Positions 1 to 17,269 are shown, counted from the first letter of the stretch. The stretch: DNA of 64,000 bases from Hyperoplus lanceolatus (GCA_026929865.2 CM049418.1:6223501-6287500), one strand, 5' to 3'. The notes: generated from the letters alone by a model not told the origin. A program made the numbers and translations.

Positions 1-1970
1 GCACTACATGGGTATCTTCTGTACATGAAGAATGTGTTTTACCCATTTCTGTCTAAACAAAGATAGCTAAATGTAAATATGTACTACCTGCTGTAGTCCA
101 CAGCAGCGTCATGTAAAAAGAAAGTTGTTAAAGGAAGTCATACAGTATGTGACAACTGCTGCAGGCATCCTGGGTTACACCTTGTATTTACTGCAACAAT
201 GCTGTGATCGGGTTCCATAAAATGGAAAAAATGTGAAGTAATTGCTGAGTAATTTGTTAATAAACACTTTTCGTTTCGAGCTGTGGGAAGTTCACTACTC
301 CTGTCCATATACCGTTATGACATGAGTCCCTACGGGAGTCAGGCTTATATGATTCTACTATTTACTGTCTGGTTATGGTCGTTACATGTCTTTACCATGA
401 ACAGTTCTATGTCTCATTGTAGTTAAGTGGTTTTATGTGAGCTTGCCAAAGCGAGTTTACATAAACAGTTGTGTTTAAATGGCAATTAAGTATTGAACCT
501 TAAACGTTTGGTCACTTGTCCAAAGCCTTTCGGATTAAACTTTCTAAACTTTTCTATATTTTGAAGCACTCTTTGCTCATCTGCACAGTGCTAAATCCCA
601 CTGTATATTATATAATTATACATTGATACCAAATCAAATGGTACAAATCTAAAAACAAAACATTGGCAGTAGTATCAAATGTTAATTAAAGGCTGGGGTT
701 GAGCACTATGCTGGTGTGATGTTAATTTTAGTTGCAAAATCCCTCTCTATACAGTCATCTAAATGAAACAACAGGAGAATATATTGTTTGTTTTATGATG
801 AGAGCACTAGAGTAGGCCCTTTGACTGGGTTTAGGCACAAATACAACTTGGTGGTTTAAGGATAAATTTGGGTTTGGGTCAAAGTTGGTGCTTAATGAAG
901 GTCACAGGATTTTAATTGCCATACAATTAATAACAAACAAGTGGTTAAGGTTTGGTCCACTTTGTCTCTTTGAGTTTGGCTTTAATTACTTTAATTGCTA
1001 TTGGAAAGTTATTCTACTCTTATGTCCCAAATAACCTATTACCCCAATTTTTACTGAAAGGTTCAAAAGTGTCACATAACTATAAAATGCTCACTTAAAT
1101 TATAATACCATGAACATGTCTATTTATTCCAGGACCCAATTCAAGGATCACTGCAGTGTGATAATTGCAATAGTAATTAGCAATTAGCATTTATCTTAAT
1201 TACAGGGCCTGATTCAGATGGATAACTCGAAATGATTCAGGCTCTCCAAGAACCGCTATAAGGCTTCACCAGTTCAAATCTCTCTGTAGGTTAATAATAT
1301 ATTTCAAAGCCCCATACTGGCCTTCAAATTGCTTTTACTAGAGAACACTGCTCCCAACATGGAACGTGTATTAAGTGGGTTTAATGTGACAGGGCAGCTC
1401 AACAAAAAACTCTGAAAGCCTGGGGCCTACTGCAGCCGAAGGGTCAGTGTATGTCAGAGTACTTCTACACCTCATGATAACTTATGCAAACTCACTTTCT
1501 TTACCACAACAGCATGGCAGCATTTCTCTATAATGTTAATCTTAATTAATACATGTGAGAAAAACCAGGTAGAATTGTAAACTGAAAAATAACCGGTTTG
1601 AACCATATCTGTTGAAGTAACCCTCTCATGTGATACTGAGATAAACCAAAGTTAATAGATAGTGGTAAAGGCCAGGCTGCTTATCGATTCATACGAACAG
1701 CCATGCTTGTTTATGTGCGGCAGCTCTGAGATAAGTTGCACTGCCTTATCTCCCTTTGCGCTATCAAAGAATTCAAGCACAATACAGCACGGATTTAAAG
1801 CAGCATCTGGCTTTCCCGCTTCACAGGCCCCTCAGGAAAACCACAGGAGCAAAAGAACGATGCCAGCTTGGGAAGTAACATTAACTGGTTTGTAATGTAT
1901 CACATTTGATAATGAGCGGTTTTAAAATATGAATTCTTTCAATCAAAAGCTGATGAAAAAAGCTCCCACT
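1..1970. other. intergenic, nothing recognised
   Basis: AT-rich unique-looking DNA downstream of ncam2. No reading frame here shows family motifs, and no transposon ends or tandem repeats were recognised. Confidence 0.5.
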
Positions 1971-1971
1971 T

Positions 1972-2125
1972 AATGTCTCATGCAGCAGCAGACCCGGGTT
2001 CGATTCCCACTGCGGTCGGTCTCTGCATGTCTCTCCCCTCTCTGCCCCATTTCACCTCTGTCTCTACACACCATCAATAAAGCATGACAAATGCCAAAAA
2101 ATATCTTAAAAAATAAAATAAAATA
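1972..2125 (+). repeat. 5'-truncated tRNA-derived SINE tail
   Basis: The stretch CCCGGGTTCGATTCCC matches the RNA polymerase III B-box consensus (GGTTCGANTCC). It is followed by a CT-rich body typical of fish tRNA-derived SINEs and an AATAAA/A-rich tail at about 2080-2130. The A-box half is missing, so the copy is 5' truncated. The exact SINE family is not named. Confidence 0.6.
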
Positions 2126-4544
2126 AAAAATAAATTGCAACAACCCCAGGCGACTGATACTGTTACTAACTAACCCGAAACTAACATAAATCCTCTATCT
2201 GTAGAAGCAGTTCATTTAGGCAGCTGCAGAATAACTGCTGAATCCATGCATATGCACAACTGATGCTTGAAACAACACCACCGACTAACACTGCAGTCAA
2301 CATTTTCATGCCCAACATGAGCAAAGTCTCTGAGGCACTCTGACATTTCCATATGAAGTACATCAGGTTCTGCAGAGGTTCCTGAGAAAATTGTAGCACT
2401 GAACTTCCCCCTTCTTCTCTTCAGGGCTGTTTGTTGCAAAAGCTTTTTGCTGGTTCAGACGGAAACGTTAGATTAGACCCAAAGGACACAAACACCATCG
2501 CAAGGAGAAAATTGGGAACTGAATGAAAGGAAAATCAATTATGCCAAACCCCCTTATTAACAATTAGCGCTGGTGAGGGTGCTTTCTCTTGCTTTTGTTG
2601 TGCGATGATTGTTCTGAGAGTGGCATCCTAGGCAGCTGGGCATGTTTGTCTGACTATTGTCTCCAATACTGATTGTCACCGCCCAAAGGGGTATCACGAA
2701 AGATACAATTTCCAGATCTGCAAATTTCATAGGAGACAAACACAAGCTACATGGCTGGGACCTTACTAGCAATGAACTAAAAAAAACATTAAAAAATTAC
2801 GAATTGTTCTTTTCATGTGACTTGACAGTGTCTGTTATATTAAAAAGGACAAAACATGTATCTGCTGCACAGAGACACTTAAAAATCAAAACAGGTGTGT
2901 ATAATCTACGATAGTCAAATGTCAATGTACTTGTGTTTAAACATGAAACTTTAAGTACAACATGTTGGTATGTCAGGAACCATTACAAGACATACAGTGG
3001 TCAACAGACTTATCCAGTTAAGAGCCTGTGATAAATAACAGCTGTAGATGTAATTAAAAAGGTGACTCGTGCATAATTTTTTACCAAAATCAACAATGCA
3101 ATGACATTTTCTGCAAGTAACGATGACAAACTTAAATCACGCACCCCACCACACTTTGAGCTGCTGTTTAGTTGCAGACAATAACTGATGTCATTAGCTG
3201 CTTAAAGAAGCCTGGTGTTAAATAACAGTTTAAATTGTGAAATATATCAGCACTTTAAGCGGACCACAAACTCTTTAACAACATCTGTCGACCCCAAATG
3301 TCAATATTACAAACTTATATTATAGTTGTCCCTGAAACAAGCACTTTCTTGGATGTAAAGTTAAACAACTGAACAACTAACTGCTTTTAAACTCTCATTG
3401 GCAACTCAACAACAATTCCTACTCCTACACACTAAGCCTCTATTACCGTCCATACAGTGCATCATAACAAAGAAAAGACCAAATAAATGACCAATATGAT
3501 GAAGAGCTGTATGTATGAGTGCATGATAACACAAGAGGATGAAGAGGCTCAAAAGGCAGAAACAATTTAAATGAAATAGCTGAAATAAGACTGATACAAG
3601 ACACCTGCTTTAAAAGATCAATTGTACATTTGGGATTTCATCCTTTAACTTTCCTGCTGTTTTTCTTCTGCTGACCTTTTCTTTTAGTCTACACTCCTCA
3701 TATCTTGTCTCTCTGATCTACTTGATGTAGCAAAGACGGATCACACAGAAACAATTTTCTTTACTCGGCAATAAACTCAACTTCTAATCAGCTGCTTCGG
3801 CACAAGGGCGGTCTTCAAAGTAAGGGACACAGTTCAGCTCGCTTATCTGTGTAGAGGACATGGTGGCTGATCTGCCCCGGGCCCCCTGCCGGTCGAGCTG
3901 GGCGACCCCTTACATCCAACCACAGCTGGTGAGAGACCGGTTGGGCAATGATGAGCAGCTGGCTTAGTCACATTAGCCGTGACAGTGTGTGACCCCGGGG
4001 TGGGCTGGCAGGCTGCTGGCAGGCTGCTGGCTTACCAAGAGGCCAGAGCGGGAGCTGGGCGTGGGGATCAGGGAAGGGAAATGAGCCGGAGAGGGCACTG
4101 GTGACGACACTGTTAGACTACAAGAAAGGGAGTCGCACGTAAACGTGTATTCGCCCCAACTCAAGCTGGCCGACAGACCACTGAAACAGATGCTATATGC
4201 TGATTTGTGACTCGGACGCCCCGGGGGGGTTTATTAAAAAAAAAAAAAGGTCCTCTAGGCCAAATGTGATTCTAGCAATGTGATAGGCAGGTAGAGGAAG
4301 TGTTTGTTGACAGAAGTTAAATATGTTGGCTTAAGATCCATCCCTTTGCTTTGCTCACAGCAGTGTTGGGGTTGATTGAGGTGGTGTTATGTACATCTTC
4401 CACATGGCGCACTGTGGTGTGCATATTAAGAAGTAAAACCAAATAAGAACAGACCTGTCTGAATCCATGTGCAATGCTTTTATGATCAAAAAGGTTTAAA
4501 TTACAACCGGGAATTTTTTTCTCAAATACATGTAAAGCTAACAA
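2126..4544. other. intergenic, nothing recognised
   Basis: No convincing coding exon or complete transposon was seen. A GC-richer patch at about 3860-4160, containing a short CAGGCTGCTGG duplication, has no recognised content. Confidence 0.45.
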
Positions 4545-4549
4545 CCAGG

Positions 4550-5437
4550 GGCCGGTTTCCCGATAACGTCCTCTCTTACGAGCTAAGAAGACTCCTACGT
4601 TATGACGAACATACTACCATAGCCTATACTAATTTAAAAAAAGATATAGAAAATATAGAAACAGCGGAGGAGATGAAGATTGTTTACAGCAATTATTTTC
4701 ATCATGAATGACTTGTGGCAGTTCCATGCGAAACAGGGATGTGACTCATGTCCGTTTTACGCATGGTGCTTTACGGAAGGAAATGTGGGGGTTTGTATCT
4801 CTGGCGATGCCACAGCGATCGCAGGGACTTTCACTTGTGTCATTAAACTTATACATCTGACTGTATTTCATATCACAGGGACACAGCGATGACTGTATTT
4901 AATAACAAACTGATAAAAACGATCCGACTGTAGGCTATAGTGTATCACGTATAAAGTATTTTCATATTGAGGGACATCGCATCCATTCAGTTAATGCTGA
5001 TTGTCAAGTCAGTTAGATGACTGAAAAGTAGGCTACTTGTTCATATAGTTTGAACACTTTGTGAATCAGAGTTAATGGTATTCTGCTAAAATATATAATA
5101 GCCTAAGCCTACTTTAAATATACGTGATATACACTAGACAGTTGGATCGTTTTGAACAGTTTGTTATTAAATACAGTCATCGCTGTGTCCGTTTGATATG
5201 AAATACAGTCAGATTTATTAGTTAAATGACACAAGCGAGAGCTGAAACATCCCTACGGTAGAGCTAAGAAGGCTCTCAGGGCGCTCCAGACCAACCTTAC
5301 CAACATATGACGTACGAAAGAGATTCGTAGCAAAGAACGTTTCGGGAAACAGGCGAAACGTTAAGTAGGAACTCTACGTAGGGGTTATGAATGACGTAGC
5401 GTTAAGAAGGCTCTAAGAAGGCTTTGGGAAACCGGCC
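4550..5437. mobile_element. foldback MITE with long inverted repeats and 5-bp target duplication
   Basis: The element begins GGCCGGTTTCCCGATAACG and ends TTTGGGAAACCGGCC. It is flanked on both sides by CCAGG (4545-4549 and 5438-5442), read as a 5-bp target duplication. Internal segments pair at long range: the stretch with TTTAATAACAAACTG near 4895-4915 and its complement near 5155-5175, with the neighbouring sequence also complementary. The whole element could therefore fold into a long hairpin. It carries no transposase. The superfamily is unassigned. Confidence 0.75.
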
Positions 5438-5442
5438 CCAGG

Positions 5443-6062
5443 ACATTAAAGATCACCATTCAGACAAAGCTATGATGTCATGAATGTGATGCCTACATGT
5501 CAGCTTAAAACATAATGTGCATTCAGTCAGAATCAGCTAGAAGGCAATTTAATTAAACCTTCACAAAGAATGAAGGACCCTTCGATTCTACATTTACATA
5601 TCTGCGATGCCGTCAAAGATTTATCTACTCCATTGACCACAATAAAGATGAATTATTCCAAAGAATACTAAAATGTAATAGGAATACTTTTTACTGGCTG
5701 CTAAATGAAATTGAGAAGTACTTGATCAAGTAAACGCCCAGACGATGAGCAGGGAACATGGTTTAGCACATCACCCAAATGGACTTGGAATATTTATGGG
5801 GCTGCAGCCTGAAAAATGTGCTTGTTATGAAAGTGAAGATCAAATTGAAGTGTAAGTCCCCGGGCGTGAGTCCCCACAGAGGAAATGGGGGGAAAGAGAT
5901 GATGTGAAAGAGATGATGTGAAAGGACAGGAGGTGGACAGTGAGGAGAGGAGAGGAGGGCTGGTGAGTGTGAGACCGTTACAAACTAAAAGGGGAGAAAG
6001 ACAATATGAGAATAGTGGACGGAGTGATGCCGCTCAATTAGATTTTGCCTAAAATGAAAATG
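5443..6062. other. intergenic, nothing recognised
   Basis: No gene or repeat was recognised apart from a short AGAGATGATGTGAA duplication near 5897-5925. Confidence 0.4.
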
Positions 6063-6578
6063 TTAAAGGAGCTGTAAGCGGAATGGTTCTTTTAGCTAAC
6101 TTCCTGTCAGTTACTGCAGTTAGCAGTCCCTTCACTCGTCCCTACGTCACCACATTAATGCATTGCGGTCTTCAAGCAGCAAGTTATCTAGCATCATCTC
6201 AGATCCATAACTGCGATAAAACCGGATAAAACATGATAAAAACCATCAAAACAGACATTGGGAAGGATTTTTACCTGCTCCGCCATTGTAGGCGCATACA
6301 CATTCACCCATCTGTTACTCTGGTGTGCACCAGAAGTGAGACCATGGAGTGTATATGCTATATATGAGTGAGACGAGTAACGGTTTGTAGCGTTCTCTCT
6401 CCTGATTGGATAAAAAAATTGGGATACTACAACATTTTAATTGGGCCATTACTGCAAATCAGAATGACGTGGAGACCTGTGATATGACGTCCTGCACTCT
6501 GTTGAAGTGATTGCTGTAGGAATATGGAGTGATATAACACATATATTAACACAAATAAACCACTCACTTCACCTTTAA
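6063..6578. mobile_element. TTAA-ended MITE, family A (copy 1)
   Basis: The element starts TTAAAGGAGCTGTAAGCGG and ends CTTCACCTTTAA, giving short imperfect inverted ends with TTAA at each edge. Sequence shared with 10500-10670 (GCAGTTAGCAGTCCC, GCGGTCTTCAAGCAGC, ATCATCTCAGATCC) and with 41500-41715 (CTCCTGATTGGATAAAAA) shows it is an interspersed family. TTAA edges suggest piggyBac-type mobilisation, but that is inference. No coding capacity. Confidence 0.7.
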
Positions 6579-10499
<3,921 letters not shown>

Positions 10500-11309
10500 T
10501 TAAAGGTGCTAGAAGCGAAATGGTTATTTTAGCTAGCATCCTGTCAGTGATTGCAGTTAGCAGTCCCCTCCCTCGTCCCTACTTCACCACATCAACGCAC
10601 TGCGGTCTTCAAGCAGCGAGTTATTTAGCATCATCTCAGATCCGTAAGCACGATGATAAAACATGATAAAAACTTTCCACTTGCCGTAGGGCAGTATTCC
10701 AACATGATAACGACCCCAAACACACCTCCAAGACGACCAGTGGCTTGCTAAAAGAAGCTGAGGGTAAAGGTTATGGACTGGCCAAGCGTGTCTCAAGACC
10801 TAAACCCTATTGAGCATCTTTGGGGCATCCTCAAACGGAAGGTGGAGGAGTGCAAGGTCTCTAATATCCACCAGCTCCATGATGCTGTCATGAATGGGTG
10901 GAAGAGGATTCCAGTGACAACATGTGAAGCTCTGGTGAACTCCATGCCCAAGAGGGTTAAGGCAGTGCTGGAAAATAATGGTGGCCACACAAAATATTGA
11001 CACTTTCAGCGCAATTTGGACATTTTCACTAACGGGTTTGTTGCCAGCAGTTTAGACATTAATGGTTGTTTGTCAAGTTATTTTGAGGGAACTGCAAATT
11101 TACATTGTTATACAAGCTGGACACTGACTACTTTACATTGTATCAAAGTGTCATTTTGTCAGTGTTGTCCCATGAAAAGATATAATGAAATATTTGAAGA
11201 AATGTGAGGGCTGTACTCACTTTTGTGAGTTACTGTATGTGCTCACTGTATAAATATAAAGCGATTTAACATGTATATTAACATAAATATATCGCTTACT
11301 TCACCTTAA
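10500..11309. mobile_element. TTAA-ended MITE, family A (copy 2), split by a Tc1 fragment
   Basis: The left part (10500-10670) aligns by eye with the first 180 bp of the element at 6063. The right end (about 11245-11309, ending CTTCACCTTAA) aligns with that element's last 60 bp. Between them lies Tc1/mariner-type sequence, so this copy was interrupted or recombined after insertion. The left edge is TTAAAGGTGCTAGAAGCG. Confidence 0.65.
10685..10999 (+). pseudogene. Tc1/mariner transposase fragment, C-terminal part
   Basis: Two overlapping frames encode the C-terminal catalytic part of a Tc1-type transposase. The first has QHDNDPKHTSKTT, the region of the second catalytic Asp. After a frameshift near 10755-10775 the second has WPSVSQDLNPIEHLWG, containing the catalytic Glu, and ends ENNGGHTKY before a stop. 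The N-terminal DNA-binding half and first Asp are absent. The following noncoding tail to about 11240 ends CTCACTTTTGTGAGTTACTG, like the terminus of a Tc1 family. A dead fragment. Confidence 0.85.
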
Positions 11310-13229
11310 AAAAAAATCCACAAAAAGGTTTGGTTTTAACACTTTAAATGAATTTAATGTATTGAGGTCGCTACTTGCTTAAAAATGCAAAGCCTGATTT
11401 TTGACCAGGTGGGAGCAGCATAAACAAGCTGTAAACACAGCACTGATTATAATAGCCTACAATGGCTATGTGACATAAGCATGCTTAGTTGCCCTTGCAT
11501 GCACCTGATAAGTTTAAGTCTAATATTCACTTATTGTAGCTTTTGGGTTTCTTCCACAAATTCCTGAAATATGTCTCTTAAACTGCTTATTGCAACGCTA
11601 TGATAAACAGCTAGTTGCTCATTTTGTTTGTGTGCCATTTGAGTGATAAATCAAGTATGTGTGGTAGCAAATGGGTCCATTCTAAGGGATACAATGTATT
11701 GACAGGAGTTATGCTGCATTAAGCATGAGTGAAACTTTCTATCAAAATATATGCAATTTTATATATCCTTCTACATTAACTTTTCTAAATTCAACCGAGA
11801 TGCTATTTATGAATAAAGTAACCAAATGGGAATGGCTGTGTTCTATATAATTAAATACAAGACACATCAAGGTGCTTCATCACATGAATGCAAAAAAATC
11901 CTCCAAATCCAATATTGCCCAACAAGCAGTCCTTCCAGAATTGATCCTGTTCACAGCCAGCGGTATTAAAGAGACAGCCATCTCTGTTGGAACAGTACTG
12001 CAAAATATTGTCATATCACCAGACCCTAGTGTGCACATTTGTCAAGATCTGACCAGCTTCAGAGAAGAGATAAAAAATAATTGCGCTAGTCCCTTAATGT
12101 CACTGCACTGCATGCTTTATACATGATGCTAAAACTGCTCCACTGCACACATAAACAACACAGCACAAATTCTAAACCCAACACACACACATACACACAC
12201 ACTGACTGCTTTACAATGTGTTCCGTCTACTGCTGCAGCTACAACACAAGAACATTCACAAAGAGCTACATCCTGTTTGCAAAGGTTCAACTCTGTAGCT
12301 GTCCTATGGAAGTCAAACTTTAGTATTTCTTTGAGCCCGCATCACCCGCCAAAAAAAAGAGATCATCAAGCAAAACATCACACGCTCCAAAATCAGGACG
12401 TGCTGCTGACTCACACGACGCGGCAGTAATCCTATCATGGCTGGATGCTTCCCCTTTGATAGCCTTATGCATATTCATTAGGCGTGATATCCAGCAGAAG
12501 GTTATTATCCATAAATGTCACTCTGTAATGAATTAATCCTGTATGCTGGTTGCTCTCCCTTCCTCATTAATGAGCCAAGTCTAGCTGATTGTATTCATAT
12601 TCATGTGTCCAAATATACAGCTCTATTTTGGATTCCCATGCCAGAATATTTCACTTCATTAGCAACGGGAATCGCCGGAGGGCGGCTTGACAAGCAGGAT
12701 CTGCGTTCTGATTTCCCTGTCAGTGGTGCTCATAGGATCCCGTTTGTCTGTTGGGGTTGTTACAGTAATGAGCTAACACATGGCTCCCGGAGTCACAAGT
12801 GAGGGGAATGTCTTGGTCGGAGAGGCAAAGTTTACTCACATTCGAATGAGAATCACCTTCCATGGGTAATGTGGTCCAAGGAGACAATTATGGGGGTAAT
12901 TTTGTGCTGTTTAGCAAATTGATTTTTAAAGCCATCCCAGAGGCACATCTATTACTGTTGGTTTGCGTTTTAATAAAAATCCAATATGCATTTGCACAAA
13001 GCAGAGATGAGAAACTCTGGCACATTAGGCTAATAGAGAAGAATATTACACCTCACGACCGGTTTGCAAACAGTTTGACATTTACTCTGCAATGCACTCA
13101 ATTATTGGGTGAGAATTGTGTCCTTAGGCACTGTTCAGTTATTCATGGTGCTTTCTGCAAATGGTAATAATCTATACGGGCTTCAAGGGACACTGTAACA
13201 CATGCTCCGCTGATATGTTTCCAAAGTGT
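11310..13229. other. intergenic, possible conserved noncoding segment near 12460-12760
   Basis: No gene was recognised. About 12460-12760 is compositionally distinct, with ATGCATATTCATTAGGCG, TCATTAATGAG and AATGAATTAATCC, that is, clustered ATTA/TAAT homeodomain-type cores. That makes it a candidate regulatory element, but only as inference. Confidence 0.3.
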
Positions 13230-13425
13230 GTACTTAGCAGGATGGCTTAGCGCTAAGAGAGATAGCATCATAATTGGAAGCTCACATGTCAAATCCCCAA
13301 ACATCGTCCGGTTGTCAAGTGTTCTTAAGCAAAACACTAAATCCCCTTCTCGCACGCTGTCACTCCTGATAGGGGAACATGGGCCGAAATGTATAAAACA
13401 TAAATGTAAATTGAATGACTAGAGC
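13230..13425 (+). repeat. decayed tRNA-derived SINE
   Basis: AGCAGGATGGCTTAGCGC resembles an RNA polymerase III A-box region, and CATGTCAAATCCCC about 50 bp later resembles a B-box. These are followed by GTTCTTAAGCAAAACACT, which resembles the body of V-SINE-type fish elements (usually CCCTTGAGCAAGGCAC). The copy is heavily diverged. Family assignment is from memory. Confidence 0.45.
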
Positions 13426-13689
13426 AGAGGTCCTTTTGTGTGCCAGAGGATTCTGATTTAAATCACTCACACTTGGGTCCCTTGCATTAAAACTACAATC
13501 CCCTCGGCAGTTTGAGAGAGCTGCACAGGTAAATGGTTTCCAGGCCGGGTGACGTTCAAGTGTGATGGGAGAGCCTGGCTTCTGAGACACAGCCCGGAAA
13601 ATAAAGATGACCGCGGAATTTAGATTTCATAAAAAATATTATGAATACATCTACGGTATGGATTAGAAAATATATTTCGCTTCATGTTG

Positions 13690-13800
13690 CTTGCTACTAG
13701 TGTTGTAGTCCAGACCATCTAAACAGAGACCAAGTCATGAACCAGACTGGAGTGTACCAAGACTAAGACAAGACCAAAACAGGGCAAGACCGAGTCAACA
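13690..13800. repeat. short interspersed relic rich in GACCAAGAC-like words
   Basis: TGTTGTAGTCCAGACCATC is followed by GAGACCAAGTC, AAGACTAAGACAAGACC and GGCAAGACCGAGTC. This loose repetition of a CAAGACC word is common in fish repeats. No complete ends were seen. Confidence 0.4.
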
Positions 13801-16440
13801 TCAGAATCATGTGCGAAGCGAACACTACTCCTTTTTGTAGTGTAAGCAATGAGAACATTTCTATATCAATAAAACTGATATCACTTACTCAACTTATTCA
13901 TTTAGTAGCCATGCATCAGGCTCTTGTTCCTCTTGTGGGTCGTTATTTCTCTAGAGTGAGTGTCTTTTTTTTACATATTAGATTTGATTATTCTATAGCC
14001 TATGGAAAAGGATAAGGGTCATATTTAAAACTTCTATTTGATTTCAGACATGGTCTTAGAATTCTGTCTTTAAACTCAGAATTATAGGCAACTGTGAGGA
14101 ACTAACTTCAGTGAGAGAGTTACAGTCAGCATGAGGTTTCCTCTCCTGCATGACGCAAAGTGACTCACTAATGTGGCCCTTATCCTCTTCCATAATACTA
14201 GATGCAAAGTTATGGGATCACTTAATTACAAGACGTTAAGAAGGGAACCTGAGTGACAATATCTAATCTGACTGACTATAAACACAACTCACATCGAAGA
14301 CTTTAAAATGAACTAAATTGAAAACATAGAATGGGATAAATAGAGGTCCAAGGTTATATTGTAAATTTGAATTGCTGTCACCAAGATTATGTAGGTTAAA
14401 GTGAACTAATCAACAGTGACAGATCTGGGGTAAATGTCATAAGCACCTCTTCCACTCCCACATGATGCTGGCAGTTGTAACATGCCGTCTGTCCCTCTGT
14501 GACACAGTGTGATGAGTCATACCGTGTAGGGTTCTTGGGTGCAACGTGTCATGGTTATTAGCGATGAGGGAGTCTCGCCTCTGCTGTCAGGGATGAAGCT
14601 TGATTTGGTTCCGGCTCTCGTGAGGAAGCGGGGGGATCTCCCTGGAAGAAATTGTATATTTTAAAAACGTCTTTTTTGTTTATATATTTTAAAATCTGAG
14701 CACATAAGATTATCTCCTGAAACACTGTCACTGGGATTAAACCATGGCTGTGTTATTTTAGTCTCTGAAAAAAATGAATTTTAGATATACGTGGTTAGCT
14801 CATTAATCCTAAAAGCAATGAATTAGCATGATTAGCAGACTTTAATCAAGCTTTGTGGTTAATACATTTTCAAACTCTGAAATGACTTTAGGAATTAATA
14901 ACCTTAAAGACTTTCATGGGTTTCAAACTAAGTTTCAGCTTTATACATTTCCAGGGAAGACAAAGTGATGCTGTTATCAGCTGTTAGCTAAACCTAAAAA
15001 AGGAAACTACAAGGCCAGAAGCAAAACCAACATCCAGTTGTCACCGAGCACAGTATAAGACTAAACAAATACATTTACCAGATGGAGCTGGTGTTTGAAG
15101 TCACACTGGAGCAGCAGTTCAGAAGCAGCTCACTTCCTTGGATGAGAGATGTACTTCCTGTTGAAAGAGGAAATACATCAGTGTTGCCCTGCATTTCTGA
15201 ATCAATTTAAATGCTTGGTTCTTTTGTAAAATATTATTCAAATGTAGATTAAAGCAAAACAGATCCAGCACAGCTAAAGTAAAGCGATTACATTAGATTT
15301 GACTGTAAAATAATACAGCAAGCATCACTAATTGATGTGTAATTGTGTATGATTATCATAAAGTGTATTTTTACAAGCCTTTTTTCTCTACACTTAATAG
15401 GAACTTAAGAAAAACAGACAATTTCCATAGACTAGTATTCATAAAATGTTGATTTCTGACACTAAATATCTGCAGAATCCACATGAAATACACACACAAC
15501 TACAAGTTATTTTGCACCACGGGCTGCGTTCAAAATGCAAAAATAATAGCACATCAATGAATTATTTAAGCATACAACTGCTTATTAGTCAATTGCTGGC
15601 ACACTATCAAGTCACTTCAATTTGATTTCTAAGAAATTCACGCCGAGCGGTGCATTTAAAATGTCTCCATGGCACAAGCAAGCAAGGCCCCTTTAATCCA
15701 GCACAAAGGTATTTGACTTCTCGGCTGTATTAAATGCACAGACTCAATTATGGCTCCTGTGGGCTACGAGCATTACTGTGGAATCACAGCGGCAGAGAGA
15801 TAAAGTGACCATTGCGGGGGGGGGGGAACGACTTCATCCAGATTTCCATTCTAATGTATTTATCTGAGTCGGCGGCTGCATATCAAAAGGGCCCTGTGTC
15901 ACATGAGCTCAGCACACCTTGCGTGTTGCTCCTTTTAGAAAAAAAGTCACTACTGCATCATTTTGAAGGAGTTACAACCACAAGCAGCTATTCCCTTGGA
16001 AAGTCCTCCCGCCCGGTGTGTCCTTGAACACTGAGCCTGCGGTGCGAACAGCCATAAAGCTCTCATTTGTCATCTGGATTGTGTCTCTGTTCCCTTCAGG
16101 TCTCGCTTGTTGAGGACAAAAAAAAGAAAAGAAAAAAGACAGCATAAGGACCGCTTTATCGTCTGATGTTTAGTTGCTCATAATAAGACAAATAGCTGTA
16201 TACGTGTTCCCCGTCTGTTCGCTATTGTTAGAGGGCGACGTTCCCGGTATAAGCTCCTGAAAACGACATTTTTTAAGAATCTGTGAGCATAGATTTATTC
16301 CTCCACCCAGGGGCTCCTTTTTGCACCACTTAATGGGGTTATACTGAGTTTGACAGATGTGAATGCAGGAGACTTCATTTATGCCATATTCATCTGTAGC
16401 TCTACATGAATTTAAATGTTTTAATAGTAAAGGCAAAAGT
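13801..16440. other. intergenic, nothing recognised
   Basis: No gene or transposon was recognised. The 15640-15800 segment looks less repetitive and could be conserved noncoding DNA, but nothing in the sequence proves it. Confidence 0.35.
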
Positions 16441-16830
16441 CAAAATTATTTCTATAGCACATTTAAAAACAACATCAGTTGACCAAAGTGATGTACAAGA
16501 TACAATGCAAAATAACATATAAGATACATGAAAAAAGTAAGAAGTCTCTCAACTTGTGTTAAAGGCTAATGCAACAAAAGAAAGTCTTCAGCAACGTATT
16601 AAACTATTCCAGGTTCTATTCATTCACACACAATCATACTGGTGGTGGTAAACTACGGTAGTAGCCACAGCTGCCCTGGGGCAGACTGACGGAAGCGTGG
16701 CTGCCATTCATCGCCAACGGCCCCTCCGACCATCACCTCAAACATACACCAGTCATAAACATTCCCACCAGGGAAGGTGGGTCTAGCCCAAGGACAAGAC
16801 AGATACACCTAGGTCAAAAGTGGATACCTG
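16440..16830. repeat. decayed interspersed fish repeat
   Basis: ATTTCTATAGCACATTT, GTTGACCAAAGTGATGTAC and, further on, CAGCTGCCCTGGGGCAGAC, GCGTGGCTGCC, CCCCTCCGACCATCACC and TCTAGCCCAAGGACAAGAC resemble two common teleost interspersed repeat consensuses recalled from memory. No intact ends or target duplications were seen. The copy is old. Confidence 0.4.
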
Positions 16831-17269
16831 TGTATGGAATTATAAAGTGTAAAAGGGGGTGCCTTAGCCTAGGCTATATGTTATTCTCCGCCCGCCTATC
16901 GTGCACCGCCAGCACAGTGCTTTTCTGTCAGGGTTTGTTCCTTAGCATTTGCCTAGACAGTGGAGCTATATCCATAGCAGGGTGTGTGTGTTCCTGGAAC
17001 TCCCAGAAAACAGCAGCTAAATACATTGTATTTTATTTTGATCCTTTCATATATTATTGTTAAGTTCTCTTAGAAATTATATAGAAAGAAAGAATGAAGC
17101 CTATTTGACTGCTTACAGGCTATTGTTTGACACCAACTCTCCAAGGGCCCTTTATCATTTAGCTCTTGTCATTTATGGCTACATGACAGCATAATACACC
17201 ATAAACTTTGTTAGCACAACATGCTTTTAATTAAAAAAAAACATTTCATCTCACAAAATGTGCTGTATA

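Noticed and set aside
1990..2010. Possible tRNA gene because of a GGTTCGATTCCC box
   Set aside because: No acceptor stem, D-arm or A-box upstream; it fits a truncated SINE.
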